NCBI GenBank assembly: GCA_001949185.1
Contig: BDGG01000003.1
Span: 3,703,158 to 3,767,157 of the forward strand
Direction of reading: 5' to 3'
Origin: Ramazzottius varieornatus
Taxonomy: Eukaryota; Tardigrada; Eutardigrada; Parachela; Ramazzottiidae
DNA: 64,000 bases
Shown here: positions 10,442 through 22,721 of the stretch, piece after piece
Numbering within the stretch: the first letter of the stretch is position 1
Layout: the number at the start of each line of letters is the position of its first letter
Made by a program: the position numbers and the translations under genes
The notes under the pieces: model-generated
Told to the model about the DNA's origin: nothing
Databases searched by the model: none
Seen by the model: only the letters and a program-made list of their open reading frames with translations

Positions 10442-10963
10442 TGACCGTCAGTTGCTTGCAGATACGCACGAGGTACTCGTAGGCTCTGTTCGTTCTTCCT
10501 TCCTCCCCAACCGATACCGAGAGGAGTTAGAGCAAGTACGCGGTTGAACTGGAGGCCACTCTGCTGATGAGCGCCCACACCTATGTGGTACTTGCAGCTT
10601 TACGGAACGATGCTCTCGAGTTCCCATTTTCCGAAGCATTTTCCGAAGAACCGTCTCTCCATTGGAATCGAGCACGATCAATTTCTGACGCTAATCCGAA
10701 GAGTACTGCGGCTATCGAAGGACACGGCGTATTAGGCAAACATACCATACGCGGTCACAGTACTACAGCGACTTCGTCGAGTCATGGAATAAAATCATAA
10801 AAGTTAAAACTGTCACGAGTTCAGCAGTGTGCATGCCATAACAGGCAAGAACTCTGTCAAAGATCAAACTGAAACCAAATATTCGAAAATTTTTCTGACA
10901 TGATGTAACATGTTGCTTGGTCTGGAAAATACACGAGGACATCCAGTCGGGTACTATGGGAGT

Positions 10964-11784
10964 TTACAAACCACAGTGGATCGCTCGAGGACGTGCCATG
11001 TTCTTCTTGATGTAGTCCAGCTGTTCTTGGCTCAACCCCCATTTGCTGGATTCCTCTGCGAACTCTTGTGCTGTCCCGTAACCGTACATGTATCCATGAA
11101 TCCTCGTGGCTAAGTGTGACTTGATGAGTTGCGGGTCTGTCAACTTGAGACTGTCGTAGAAGCGAGAATGTTCCCTCAAATGGTATTTCTGATGATAACT
11201 AAAGGAAGTAACGACTAACAGATTACAGAATTCAGTTCTGGTTCGATGTGGTGGAACAGTCAACCCTTATGTTGATACATACTCTTCAGCGTCGTAAAAG
11301 CGTTCGAACTTCTCGATATCCGTGACAATCGGGCTCCTATGTTCAGCTTGGCGCGCAGCCTTGGTTTCCTTCGCCAGCTTTTCCTGTTCGTCATTGTGAT
11401 ACCAGATGGCAGACTTGTACTGTGTCTTATGTCGGGAAGTAGGGTCGTGCGTCGTCCAGAAAATGTCCAGAAGGGTCTTGTAGTCTGTTTGAGAAGGGTC
11501 GTATTCAATCTGAATGGCTTCCGTGTGGTCTCCCCTGTAAAACGAGACGGGAAATTATTCGGACACGGAGGAACTCTTCACAAAAGCTTTTCGTCGGAAT
11601 CTTAAACGTACATGCTGTAATATGTGGGATTCTCCTTCTTCCCTCCGGTGTATCCAACCTTGGTCCGAACAACTCCTTTCTTGCTTCCGAAGATGGGTTC
11701 AGGTGCCCAGAAACATCCCATTCCAAAGGTAGCCTTCTCCGTGGCTATATCCGGTTCAGCGAATGTGGAAGATGCTGAAGCCAT
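10964..11784 (-). CDS. MSRA: peptide-methionine (S)-S-oxide reductase
   Basis: Repairs oxidised methionine using thioredoxin. Three exons (11784-11612, 11534-11283, 11198-10964) give 219 aa, normal for a eukaryotic MsrA. The catalytic motif GCFW lies in [16 protein letters not shown], followed by [12 protein letters not shown], then [14 protein letters not shown] and [13 protein letters not shown]. The reading [10 protein letters not shown] and the split [14 protein letters not shown] are family-typical. Splice codons AT|G (donor GTACGT) and GA|T (donor GTATGT) restore the frame exactly. The N-terminus has no strong targeting signal, so a cytosolic enzyme is likely. The C-terminal 55 residues ([10 protein letters not shown]...KNMARP) are typical of animal forms. 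Confidence 0.93.
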
Positions 11785-12186
11785 TCCGGCTGATCGTAAC
11801 TACAACACAGACCTTAATGTGAAGACTCCAGCAAGCTTATCAGGACAGCCGCGTAGCAGATAGGAGCTCATAGTATGGCGCTTGATGGTTAGACGTCTCA
11901 GCAGTCTCCCACTTACCGTCAACTTGGAGATCGCCTCCGATCCCACCTTCGTCAACCAGCTCCACATCGGATTCTCTCGCAAGAGGGTCAGCCGGAGAAG
12001 AAACGTAAGGAATCCGAAGTCCCAGACTGGATATTGAGATAAAACAACTTCGGCAAATCTGAGGAGTGAGGAATTCCGGATAGGAAAAACCGCGATAAGT
12101 TAATCGTGGATTCGTGATTAAGTACGTGCGCGAAGGATATCGATGATGATAAAGCACTTTTCACTCCATGACATACTGTGTAAGGC

Positions 12187-12359
12187 TACAGTATACCAAA
12201 AAATTAACCGTCGAAAATGGGTGTTAGAAGGAGCCAGATGAAAATGGCCAACGAAATTTGCGTATACGGCGAGTCAACACCGTTATTGGTCGCAGGATAA
12301 TTAGGCTCCTGTTTAATTGTCACACCCACTATCGACGGTTAATTTTTGGGTACACTGTA
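12187..12359. repeat. 173-bp inverted-repeat element
   Basis: The left arm 12187-12225 (TACAGTATACCAAAAAATTA...) and right arm 12321-12359 are inverted copies over about 38 bp with few mismatches, enclosing about 95 bp. No coding capacity. Short MITE-like element between MsrA and the FSTL gene, unrelated in sequence to the GTGGCGCAC family. Confidence 0.8.
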
Positions 12360-12641
12360 CGTGTCATGTACTTATGTCGTAATGTTATGTGTCATGCAGC
12401 TACATCCATGACATGTCCAAGAACTCTTATGCGCCGGTTCCATGTGGTGAATGCTGTTTCGGAGTGTTTCCTAGGCGGAATTTGGGTTTACTTCTGAATA
12501 TTGTTAGATGTAGAAAATCAAGAAGTCGGGGTAATAAGACAACACGACACTACTGTTATCATAAAATCAGAAGATCATTTAGAAAATGAGGCACCAAATT
12601 ACAAAAATGTTTCACAAGTCAAAAAGGGAAGCTGTCACTCA

Positions 12642-15600
12642 TCAAATTTCATCGGCTTGGCGGTACACCCACAACGCATACTGTGGTTTGGGAAGGCCGC
12701 CGATTTCACAGTCGATATGCCTCCCAACGGTATTTGTGACAAAAACACTGTTCTTTGCCGCCGTAATGACATGAGAGCCGAAGATTCCATCGCTGGCGAT
12801 GAACCGAGACTCCGGAACGCCCCAACGGTTGAGCTTCCGTCCTGTTCCCGAGCCAATGTTTGTGATCGGCATGAATCTACCAGAATAAGAACAGTCAGAA
12901 TTTTCCAACCAGTAACATCACCTTGGGCTACCTGTGACTGTTAATTTCCACAAGGAAGAGCTCATCCTTCGACAAGGAAGTAGCGTACAGGTCGTAAGAT
13001 TGGTTTGAGTGGGATGGATGGAACACCACGTCTGCGATGTGTAATGGAGTTACCACATCGAGCATATAAAACAGTCCGGTTTCCCGTATTTCCTGAATTC
13101 TAATCACGTCTGTTCCCAAATTCACCCATCGACGGCTGTCAGGGGAAATATACGTGAGCCCAGAGATACTTTGGTCCTGCTTGAGGACCGCGTTGGTGAC
13201 GTAATCAAGCACTAATTGGCCTCTTGGGGTTCCGTGGCGAATGTCCACGCAATCCACGAAAACAAAACCACCTGCCAAACAGCAACGTACATCCTCCAAC
13301 TATCTTAAGGGCAAAGATTCAAACTTTCAGTGTCAAAGTTACCGATCGTTGAATACGTGACTTTTTGGGGTCGACATCCATTGGAACCCAAGTCGACTGT
13401 TGCGATCGTTCGGATGCTTCTCATATCAATCTTGACAAGAGATTTGCCATCGCTTCCCGACGCGAAGGTGTACGGCAAGTTTTGAGCAAGTTCTTGGATT
13501 GGAGGAGGGAAGAAATCCGAGAATGTCTGATACTTTCCGTGAAGAGGCTCTAGATGGATCGCACTGTGCTCCAGCTTTTGAGAGGCATCCCGAACCAGCT
13601 GAATGGTTTTGGAGTGTGTGTCTGCGGTGCTTCTCCAACATACTATCCATACTTGGTCCAGATGAGGTACGTAGTTGAGCTTAACGGGAACATTGTCCGT
13701 ATGGACGATCTGTCGAGAACCAAATCGTACCGGTTACTGCACAGTAAAATCAGACGGAACGTGTTTGAAAGAACTGAATCGGAGGTTTATCTCCAGTGGC
13801 GCACATTAACATTGTCACTGGTCGAAAGTGTCCACTATTTGAAGAAGCGATTTTGCTCAGTCCATCTGCTCACGTCTCAAAAGCCGAAGAGCTTACCTGA
13901 ACGATGAGCATCTGTTGTAGAGACAGGACCAAGACGCGGTTCAACAACGGCTGAGAGGCGTAAATATACCTATAAGACATCGTTAGAATTGAGGCGAACA
14001 ATTTTTGAGAAAGTGCATCTGTTGGAGTGAGTACAGTACAGTACCGGTCCAGAACGTTGACTGTGGAGCCCCAGTTGCACTTCGCGAAGTTGTTCCCACA
14101 AAGCAGCTCCCGGGTCCCTGGAATAACGGATGTGCCTTCGATGTGGAACTGGATTCCGCATTGGTCGGCGTCGTAAGCAGATATTCCTTCGGCGAAGAAC
14201 ACGACGAAAAGCTTCTGAGCTGCGTGATTCGGCGAGTCATGGTCCATCACGAACAAGGAAGTCGAGTCGCTGGACCTTCCGGCTTCACTTTCAGCCACAC
14301 ACTTGTAAACTGCAGTGTCTGATTTCTGTACGTTAGATATTCGCAAATATCCAGCACCGTCTACAAAACTCGGCGTAAAAATTGCACCATGAACATCAGA
14401 ACAGACATATTTTAGACATTTCTGGAATTATCTGGGGTTTGGACAAATGAACCGAGCCACATCGTTGTCTCAAGTGGCGGACAAACTACATGCTACAGGC
14501 TGGAAGTGTGCGCCATTGGAAACGATCTGGTTCAGATCAATTTTCCTCGTCCCATTTTACTTAATGGTTTTTTACATTGTATAGTACGTACCTGTAATGT
14601 GGTTCTTCGAGTTCTTGATAGGTTCATCGTTTTTGAGCCATCTGACCGTAGGTTGCGGTACGCCGGCAGTGTGACATTTGACGCTGACATTCTGCCCTGT
14701 TCGGACGAAGCGCTCTCGATACTCGACCTCCACTTCCGGCTGGACAACCACCACGAGGTGGTGAGTCTGGTGTGCATCGGGGAATTGCTCATCAAAGCAT
14801 GAATAATTGCCAGAATGAATCAGCTGGAGATGCGTGGCATATAAAGTGCCTGTTCGGCCATTGATGTGTAAGCCCGTTTCATGGTCCCTACCATTCAGCA
14901 CAACCCGATTGCGCTCCCATGTGATGTTACCACCGGAAGTTTGGATAATATCGCAAGGAAGTTCAATACTGTTGCCGGCGATGGCTGTCCACTTGCGCGG
15001 CGGGAATGCCGGCCAAGTAGAGGGCGTTTCCCCGAGACCTACGAAAACAGGCCGTTAGTAACCTTTGGCATTCCATATCAAAACAGACCTAAGCAGAAAC
15101 CCTTAGCAAGGTAACTTCTCCAACTGGCGCACGTTTCCGAAATTATCAACTCGAAGATTGCGCTCCTTGGAAAACTTGACCATATCCTTTTTTTCCAAGT
15201 GGCGCATGCTTTCAGTCCATGAAGAACAAACGTGCGCCTTTTTGGAAAACGAGTTTCTCGAGTGAGTCCGCTAAGCTTTCGGATTTCATGGAAAAGCTTT
15301 GACATTAAAAACTACACTTGGTTCTATGCCATTAAGGATTTGTTTTACTGCATCGGTATTTTTTGTCAATTATAGCATGTTTGCCTATGGTGGAAGGATG
15401 TGCTTCCGGTGACGGGTGTGATGCGGGTTCGGTCAGGAACAGGGCGTTTTCCCAAATACTGTTTACTTTGAAAAGAGGGGCAATAGTGGGAGCGGGAAGC
15501 AGTCAATCAGTGACATGAAATGGTTCTCGCTGCTGAGGGTCGATCAAGTGTTGGCGGTGTCAGATTGATTAAGACCCTGGTGAGACTTCCTTCTTGTAAA

Positions 15601-18600
15601 TGATATGGCGTGTCTATCCAACAATATCCTTGAGTCCACAACAGAAGTTTCATGACACTTTCTTATCGTAACCACTCTCAAGTTCTTTTCCAAGTTTGAC
15701 ATTAAGAACCGCGAAATGAAGTCGATAAATCTTCGTGGCCCCCTTTTCGAACATGTACAGAATATGTGTGAGGTTTTAAGTGACACTTGCCCTCCTTACT
15801 CGTTTACCCATAAACGAACGCCAAAATTTCCTCCGGATGGACCGGATCCACGGAAAAATCAGAAAAGTTAAAAGAAAACTATGAGAATTTACACTGGGGT
15901 AAGATATGTACCGTAAGCCATGAGAAGTTCGTGAAAGTCCAGTTGGTCGTTCCCGTCCAGGTCTTCGTTACGGAGGATCTCATCAAGTCGACACGGTGAT
16001 GCGAACTCAAAGCATCTGTGACGAATATTGAGCTCTTTTTGATCAAGGACATTATCCTTGTTCCCATCCAGGATGTCCCAGATGTCTCGTAAGATCTCCC
16101 GTTGGGCAACTGGAATGAAGAAAAAATTTCAATTGGGTGTTATCTAATAGTCAAAGGAGCTGTAGAGAGCTTACTGGATGATTGAGTACCAGGGACTCCG
16201 AGGGGAAGAAACCGGTCGTAAAAGTGCAATAACAGCTTGCTCTTGAATTCCGCGTAATCGCTTACACTGCAAGCTTCCGGTAGAAAGCTCCTGGTCGATG
16301 GCGCAGTGTTTTTCGGACTCTGGGTCGCTATAGCAGAATAATTTGAAAAAATTCGACATAGATTCAATTTTTTTCGAATAAGTCCAAGACTGTCTTCAGA
16401 TATATTTCTCGCAGAACTAACATTTTGTATTTTATTTTCTTAACAGTAGGGAAAACATCAGAGACCAAAGGACAGCAAAATTACTTATTTGTTGGTCGCA
16501 ATGTTTCCCAGGGGGATCGACAATGTGGACCGGATGATCTTCAATGCAGCTTGCTCGGTGCAAAGAGCAGTGATTGTGATACCATTTCCCATCGGATCCG
16601 CAGACCTACAAAAGTCATTCCTCTTGACTGTAACAGAGCAAACAGGCCGCTTGTTGAATGTAACCGTACCCCGACAGGGATTTCATGAATTTGCTGCTTG
16701 AATAATAAGTGGGACGTTGACATACCGGGTTATAGCGTTCTGAGCATCGCTTCCGACAGACGCACTCCTCAACACCCGTTTGAATATTAATTCGACACAA
16801 TCTTCCGTGGTCACACTGCAGAATCTGACATCGTCCTAGAAGAGAGAAAAGTCAGTCATTTCCTCTTACAGATTCAAGTCACGTTTCTCAGCCGAAAGAT
16901 CAGTTCGAACATCACAGAGCCCGTCGCCCAGCTTCACTCGCAAATGACGCCATCCGTCTGTGTCAAATTTCACGTTTGTTGCCACGACCGTAGCAAAAGA
17001 CTAGCAGCTTGATGTACCGGTCTCCAAGTCTTTTGTCTTTCGGTGGATTGGTTCTATCGATTCTTGGTTCTTCTCTATGTCTGAGCCATTCTCGGAAATT
17101 CCAAAGCTCTCAAGCAGTCGGTTGTAGTCCAAGTCAAGATGCACATTACTCCTCTGCGACAGTCTGTCCGGCTCGTTTCGGGACTGTGGCCTGAGTCCAT
17201 GGTCATCCCGTTTTCGCTAAAAGACACGGACGTCAATTAGCCCATAGACATCAAATTAGGTCGCAGTAATTGACGAAGGATTGTTTGCGGCTCTCTCAAG
17301 TGCTCCATAACTTTCTGTTTGACTCAGAGCAAGATACAGTAACAGATGCAAATCATCGGTGGCCAGCGGCGATTATGCCAGTGTTTACAGTCATTCAAGT
17401 GAACCAAGCAGAAACACAAATAGCCTTCGTCCCTTTTCCGGCTTTCTCTTGTATGCGCAGATCTTCCGTCTGCCCATTCTGAAAACGCCTGCGTTAAACC
17501 CTATACTCTCGCTGCGCCATGTCGGGAAGTCCTCGGCCAACTTCCTTGTTGCTTTTCGCCTGTTTGTGGATTTTGGCTGGCTGATTGGTGGTCCAACAAA
17601 ATCTGTATATCTGCTCAAATGGTCAGCTAGCTACAGAGCCTAGTTTGGATGATAAGCTAGCTGCAAAGGGACGATACTGGACCGGAAATGAGCTGCTGAC
17701 ATAACCTCACTAGGTCGTCCTTGCTTACTTCTGATATTCTTTGCAATATTTTCAAGTTGCAAATTTGGACGAGATAGCAGTTGTTTGAATTTAGATTAGA
17801 TGGAGGAATGGAGATGGTAAAGTAGTGATTTCTAGGGCAGTTGAGCTGTGTAACCGGATGTAAATCTCATTGACTTTATCCACTTCCCCATCACTCCTAG
17901 GCACCAAAGCGCATACAGTACGGGATCATCCCCTTTTGCGCTCTCAGTACGTGTCATCCTAGTTCATTTTTTAGCTTCCACGCCGTTGTTTCATGCATAG
18001 AACAAAATGATAAGAAGTATGGTCGCATGAACCGCTTATCGTGATTTCTAAACCGTGAATCCCGACAGCAGCCACAATTTTGGACAAGCTCATCAGATTC
18101 AATACTGTACCTAGTTGCCGGTCTGCCAATTACCGCTCTTTTCTGTACGCGAGATCGGTAGCTTATCACAGCACGCCATAAAGTACTTTCACATCATGTC
18201 TGACGTATAATTGCAAGTCTACATTAAACTCTGGACTTATCATTTTACCTCTGCGTGGCTTACAGAATGAACTGCCCTAAAAGACAAAATTTAATGGCTT
18301 GCTGAAAAATTCACAGCTGTCGGGAGAACAATTCGCACAACCGTACCGTATATGGAACATCGAGGAGACGGAAACTCGTTTAGCTGCTGGGCGCATATAC
18401 AGCATAAACCATTAATGAATCGATCAGTGGCTATTTCATCCCAGAGGGTTCCTACTCGTCAGCAAGCTCGATAACCTTGTTTCGTAATTTTACAGTCAAT
18501 GTTTTTTCCTGGGTGACTGCTCTACCCGCCGGAGTCGTTTACTCTCGGCTGCACTCTTAACAGTGCGTGAAGCAGGGTAAAACACACAAAAGCTGGACGC

Positions 18601-18778
18601 GAGTGACAAGTCCGTCAGTCAGATCTTCCGAACGTATTTACATCAAGATACTATGGTGATTCTATTCTATTAAAGCAGTGAAAACTCTGTACAACGTTAC
18701 ACTAACCTGGCGTGATTCAGCGCATCCAATCTCCGACAAGATGCACAGAAGGATGATCCAGGAAGTCAGATGCGGCAT
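12642..18778 (-). CDS. FSTL5: follistatin-related protein 4/5 homologue
   Basis: Secreted multidomain glycoprotein. Eleven exons (18778-18707, 17216-17018, 16835-16726, 16605-16485, 16327-16175, 16109-15912, 15038-14592, 14360-13897, 13709-13343, 13271-12932, 12876-12642) give 901 aa; human FSTL5 is about 850. Order: signal peptide PHLTSWIILLCILSEIGCA; follistatin/Kazal module (RCQILQCDHGRLC, then VCGSDGKWYHNHC); spacer; EF-hand pair, the second canonical (DLDGNDQLDFHE); two Ig domains (IELPCD...GNYSCFD and VKCHTAGVPQPTVRW...AVYKCVAESEAG); then the conserved C-terminal region with NWGSTVNVLDRY, ASQPLLNRVLVL and VPVKLNYVPHLDQVWIVCW. The first intron is about 1.5 kb, and hairpin elements lie in introns near 14.5 and 15.2 kb. 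Domain order excludes follistatin, FSTL1 and hemicentin. Confidence 0.92.
13770..13880. repeat. GTGGCGCAC hairpin element, degenerate copy in an FSTL intron
   Basis: Contains CCAGTGGCGCACATTAACATT and, about 30 bp on, AGTGTCCACT. The right arm is diverged. It lies between FSTL exons 8 and 9. Confidence 0.6.
14440..14542. repeat. GTGGCGCAC hairpin element in an FSTL intron
   Basis: GACAAATGAACCGAGCC leads into TCTCAAGTGGCGG; the right side has AGTGTGCGCCATTGGAAACG and ATCTGGTTCAG. It lies between the exons for the two halves of the second Ig domain. Confidence 0.7.
15112..15255. repeat. two adjoining GTGGCGCAC element pieces in an FSTL intron
   Basis: CAACTGGCGCACGTTTCC at 15121 and CAAGTGGCGCATGC at about 15200, with ACGTGCGCCTTTTTGG closing the second. 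They look like nested or tandem diverged copies between the EF-hand and first Ig exons. Confidence 0.6.
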
Positions 18779-21180
18779 TCCCGATGGTGGACAAAAGGGA
18801 AACAGCCGCTGCGTGGATGAGACAACCACTGGAGAGAAAATTACCAGGCATTAACCCACTTGTTTTTCTAAGGTCGTTGCTGGAGACTGCTTAAACACCT
18901 ACTTCCGCCTTGAAATTCCCGCGGGCGAGCCGAAAAGGAAACGTTTACCCGAGAGGATCGATTTCCAATAAAAAGATACAGGAAACTACGGGTGAAAAGA
19001 AAACCTAGTTGGACTTCCGCAATAAAAGCATCCGGATCCCGTAACAGTATCACAGACAGAAGGGCAATTAAGATCTCACGCAAACTTTCTTCTTGCCGTA
19101 AAACTCAGTTCACAAAAGTCTTCCTTTCTTCAAAGGCTAAACGCTTTCCTGGTATTATGTTTTAGTGTTGTACCTTAGGATTGCGTACCTATTACAATTC
19201 GTCCAGATTTAGGGTGAGCTTGCGAACCATCGAAGTCTGCGGAATATCCACTAGAAGAGGACAAAAAACATCATACGGAGTGAACGGCGTAGGATACTGC
19301 GGGCGAAAGTGTCCAGGCAGTTTATGGATGCAACGCACGGATACCAAGGCATGATTGCTGCCGAACGAAGGAGGATCAGTATCGGTGACATATTCCATGT
19401 GAGTGATGTGTTCGCATTAACAAGAGTTGAGCTGTAAGCACTGGGGCACAATAGCGTCCCTAAATCCTGAGAGAGGGACTTCCTGTGCCAGTCATTGGGC
19501 TGAAGTGGGAAGCGGGGCGGTCCTGTTCTCCTGTTGTCTTCCACAGCAAGGCTCTATCACGGTACTGGTCCTGCACCCCATGCGTGTTCGATTTTGCTAA
19601 ATGATTTCTGTATGCCTGGACCTGGACCAGGACCAGAAAACAAAGTTCATCTGAAATATTCTAAATTGAGCAATATCAGCCGTCGCACTTCCCGGCGTTC
19701 GCTCCTAGCTTCCGATGGAGAGAATCATTCGAGAACGTAAAAGAACCCAAAGCTGACGATGGGCGCAACTGATATCGTTCAGTGGCGCTGCCTACCGCCG
19801 TGAGACTTGGCTTGTTCGGGGTCCTTGCGACTTTACAGTCCCTCGCCGATACTTTCGCCACGGATCAGGCTGCGGCTGCATGAGCATGAGGGAGTTGTGT
19901 GTTTAGGTTAAGTGTTGGGTCAGCCGTTGAAGGTCAAAACATGCCGGGTCTATCGTATTGGACCGGTATCCTACTGCAGAAATTCCAGAGTGCCGACATA
20001 AAGCACGTAAGGTGTGGTGCGTCACTGCAAAGGAGAAAAAGGCTGAAAAGTCCATTCAGCGCCGCGAATGCTCATCTGGTACGTAAGCAAAATTAAGGAA
20101 TTCAGCCAGGTCGCTGTTTCAAGTGGCGCACGTTCGCATTGTCATTAGCTAGACGTTAGCGTTACTTGGGAGAATGATCTGATCCACTTCATTTGCTCAC
20201 GTTCCTTCTTATGCAGCATCACTTGCATTTCCGGCGAAGTTTGTAACAGTACGAGGTATACAATATAAGCGCTTTAATCCTCATGTTCGCCCATATTACC
20301 AGTTTGGGAACGAAGAACCGAGCCTTGTCCACAAATCGAGCAGGTAGCCTCGCTCTCGGTACGTGGTGCTTCTTGTGATTCAGACCTGCAACCGATGTCA
20401 ACCATAATTTCTGGACGCGTTGCTTGCGACAATCATCAGTCTCCATTGGGGCAGATAGTTTCTCAGGGCGGAGCAGGCATCGGTGTTGAACCTGTTTCCA
20501 CCCTGCAAGAAACAAGCACACGGTCAGCAAACTTCAGGCGCGATCCGCTTGGATCACATGGTTTCTAAACAAGGATACCTACATAGTTCGCGGGATAGAC
20601 GAGGCCGAATACTCTGACAAGTCTTCAACTCACCGGTCCGCTCACCGTCTCGTCGGATCACGACATTAATTTTGTTCTTGGACGTCAAGCTCTCCGTTTT
20701 CTCCACTAGCAAGCAATTCGTAATGTCATTCAGTCCACACAGGTTTATGCGGGGATGATGTCGCTACTGTCTCGATCGTTCTGGATCTAGACGAAAACAG
20801 GATTCGTTCTGGAAGCGGATAACAAAGAGTAGTATCCTAGCTCTGTACAGATTTCCGGCCTCCCGGAATAAGAAATCGAAAACCAAAACATCATGCTATA
20901 TGGACTATGGAGACTGGAGAATGTTCTGTCATGTTATGTCAGTTATTAATAATTTGCCGCCATATGAATCTTGCTCCACACTACATGATCTGGATTTTAG
21001 TGTAATATGATTAGTACTTGAATACGCAAGTTGGCAAGCAACATTCGAACGAGAGAGATTTGTTTCGTCGTAGCGGACAGCAGTCCAGCATATTAGGTGG
21101 TTGTAATATACTCCAGAAGGGTGTCAACTCGTTTGCGTTAGGAAGGATCTTGACAGCCACCGAAAGGATAGACCAGCGGT
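18779..21180. other. region without a supported gene
   Basis: Minus-strand frames at 19192-19398 (ending PYDVFCPLLVDIPQTSMVRK) and 20219-20530 read somewhat like protein but show no family motif or splice partners. One hairpin-element copy lies at 20101-20210. Nothing else can be supported. Confidence 0.4.
20101..20210. repeat. GTGGCGCAC hairpin element
   Basis: Left arm AGGTCGCTGTTTCAAGTGGCGCACG; loop TTCGCATTGTCATTAGCTAG; right arm degenerate (GTTACTTGGGAGAATGATCT then CATTTGCTCACGTTC). Confidence 0.65.
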
Positions 21181-21186
21181 CCAAAA

Positions 21187-22671
21187 ATGGAAGACGAGGA
21201 CGATGAAGGTTTGCAGCCTACTACCGGCTCTTTAGGGGCGGGTGTCCATCTCGATGACTTCTGGATGATGTCGCATAAACCACATCTTACGCGGGACGGT
21301 ATATACAAACGCAGTGACCAGGATGACCACGAAGCCCATGACAAAAATGAGGAAGAACTGGAAGCCGAGGAGGAGAAACGTCCCGTTCCACACCGAGTTA
21401 TCCTTCGAAGCGAGGTCGACAAATTTATCGACAATTTTTACCCGCGATCGGAACGTAAGTTAAAACTAAATTCTCCGAACAGTCTTCGTTGCACTAAGAA
21501 AGAAGTATTTTCTTTCAGTGCAGAGAAGTGAAGTCAAGGCTTTGGTGGATATGTTTTTCCAACACGCGAGAAGACCTAAAGGATACATGACGAGGACCCA
21601 GTTCAAACAGTTCGTGTTCGGGACATTCGACCTTTTCGATCCCGTTGCCTGTGAGAGAAGTGAGTTCTCTAGTCAAAACTTGCTCAGTTCCTTCTCATGA
21701 CAAACTACATTGCAGAATAATAATGGAGAATGTCCTAACAGTGTTTGCCATTTTCGACAAGGGCAAGGATGGATTCATCAACTACGAAGAATGGACTCAC
21801 GGCATGCACTGCATCCTCGTCGGTTCCATCCATGAGCAGCTCAAATGTACGCCCAAAGCATCCAATACTTTTACGGGTCGCTCACATTGATATTCTGAGG
21901 ATTACAGATTGCTTCCTGGCGTACGACATCCGAGGGAAGGGTCATCTAGAAAAAGATGACATTTACTTTTGGATGAAGCGGAGTTACTACAATCTCAACC
22001 CTATGACGGAAAGCCAGAAGCAAGAGTTCTTCGCGGATATTTATCAGTTGGTCACGGACCGGTTCGTGCAAGGTCGTGATGATCACATCAGCTTCCGCCA
22101 GTATCGAGCGGCTGTCTGCGATCATCCGGCTCTGATGCAGATCATCGGCACAGTTCTTCCAGATACTGAAGTAAGTTAACTATTCCCTCGATCGAAAACC
22201 TACATTCACCTCTTTGGACTATTACAGATGGTGTGGAAGCTCAATGATATCCTGTTTCCGCGCTTTTACCGGTCTAAGAACCTACTGCTGTTCCCACGCG
22301 GTGATGTCCCTAGAGGACGGGACATCAAGTTCGATCCGTCAAAGTACGATTGCTTAATATCTCTCAACACTTTCTGGATGGTTACATGTATGACTTTCTT
22401 AATATTGTTATGTTACAGGTTGATGAAGCGTTTTCCCGCTTGTGAGCCCTGTTACCCACCCAATTTCTACAAAGGCCCTGACGGAAAACCTGTCTCCAAG
22501 AAGTCCGTTGCGGTGACTGAAGCTCCCAATACGGTCAGAGCTAAGGCCGATTCGCGAAAGGAGAGCGATGGCGACGATGGGCGAAAGGAAACCGATGCGT
22601 CGTCAGCACCAGTACCAGAACCGGCAGGAAAAGATAAAAAAGGCGGACACTACAACCAAAATAATTTTTGA
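21187..22671 (+). CDS. EF-hand calcium-binding protein, calaxin/EFCAB1-like, with a C-terminal hydrophobic segment
   Basis: Five exons (21187-21454, 21519-21659, about 21716-21846, 21908-22170, 22228-22671). A very acidic N-terminus (MEDEDDEG, EEELEAEEEK) is followed by EVKALVDMFF, then EF-hands: DKGKDGFINYEE (good ligands), DIRGKGHLEKDD (weak) and GRDDHISFRQY (partial). EYCF/YCFLAYD after EQLK and the overall spacing resemble calaxin/EFCAB1, a ciliary dynein-associated Ca2+ sensor. Unlike calaxin, the last exon adds a hydrophobic run FWMVTCMTFLILLC and a Lys/Asp/Pro-rich tail, suggesting membrane attachment. The exon 2/3 junction is one base out of phase with any AG acceptor I can see, so a sequence error or unusual splice exists there. 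The gene ends about 50 bp from the WDR46 stop, convergently. Confidence 0.7.
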
Positions 22672-22721
22672 TGAATTTTTTATTTAGTTCGTCTTGAATG
22701 ATTAGCGCAAGAGAAAATTGA

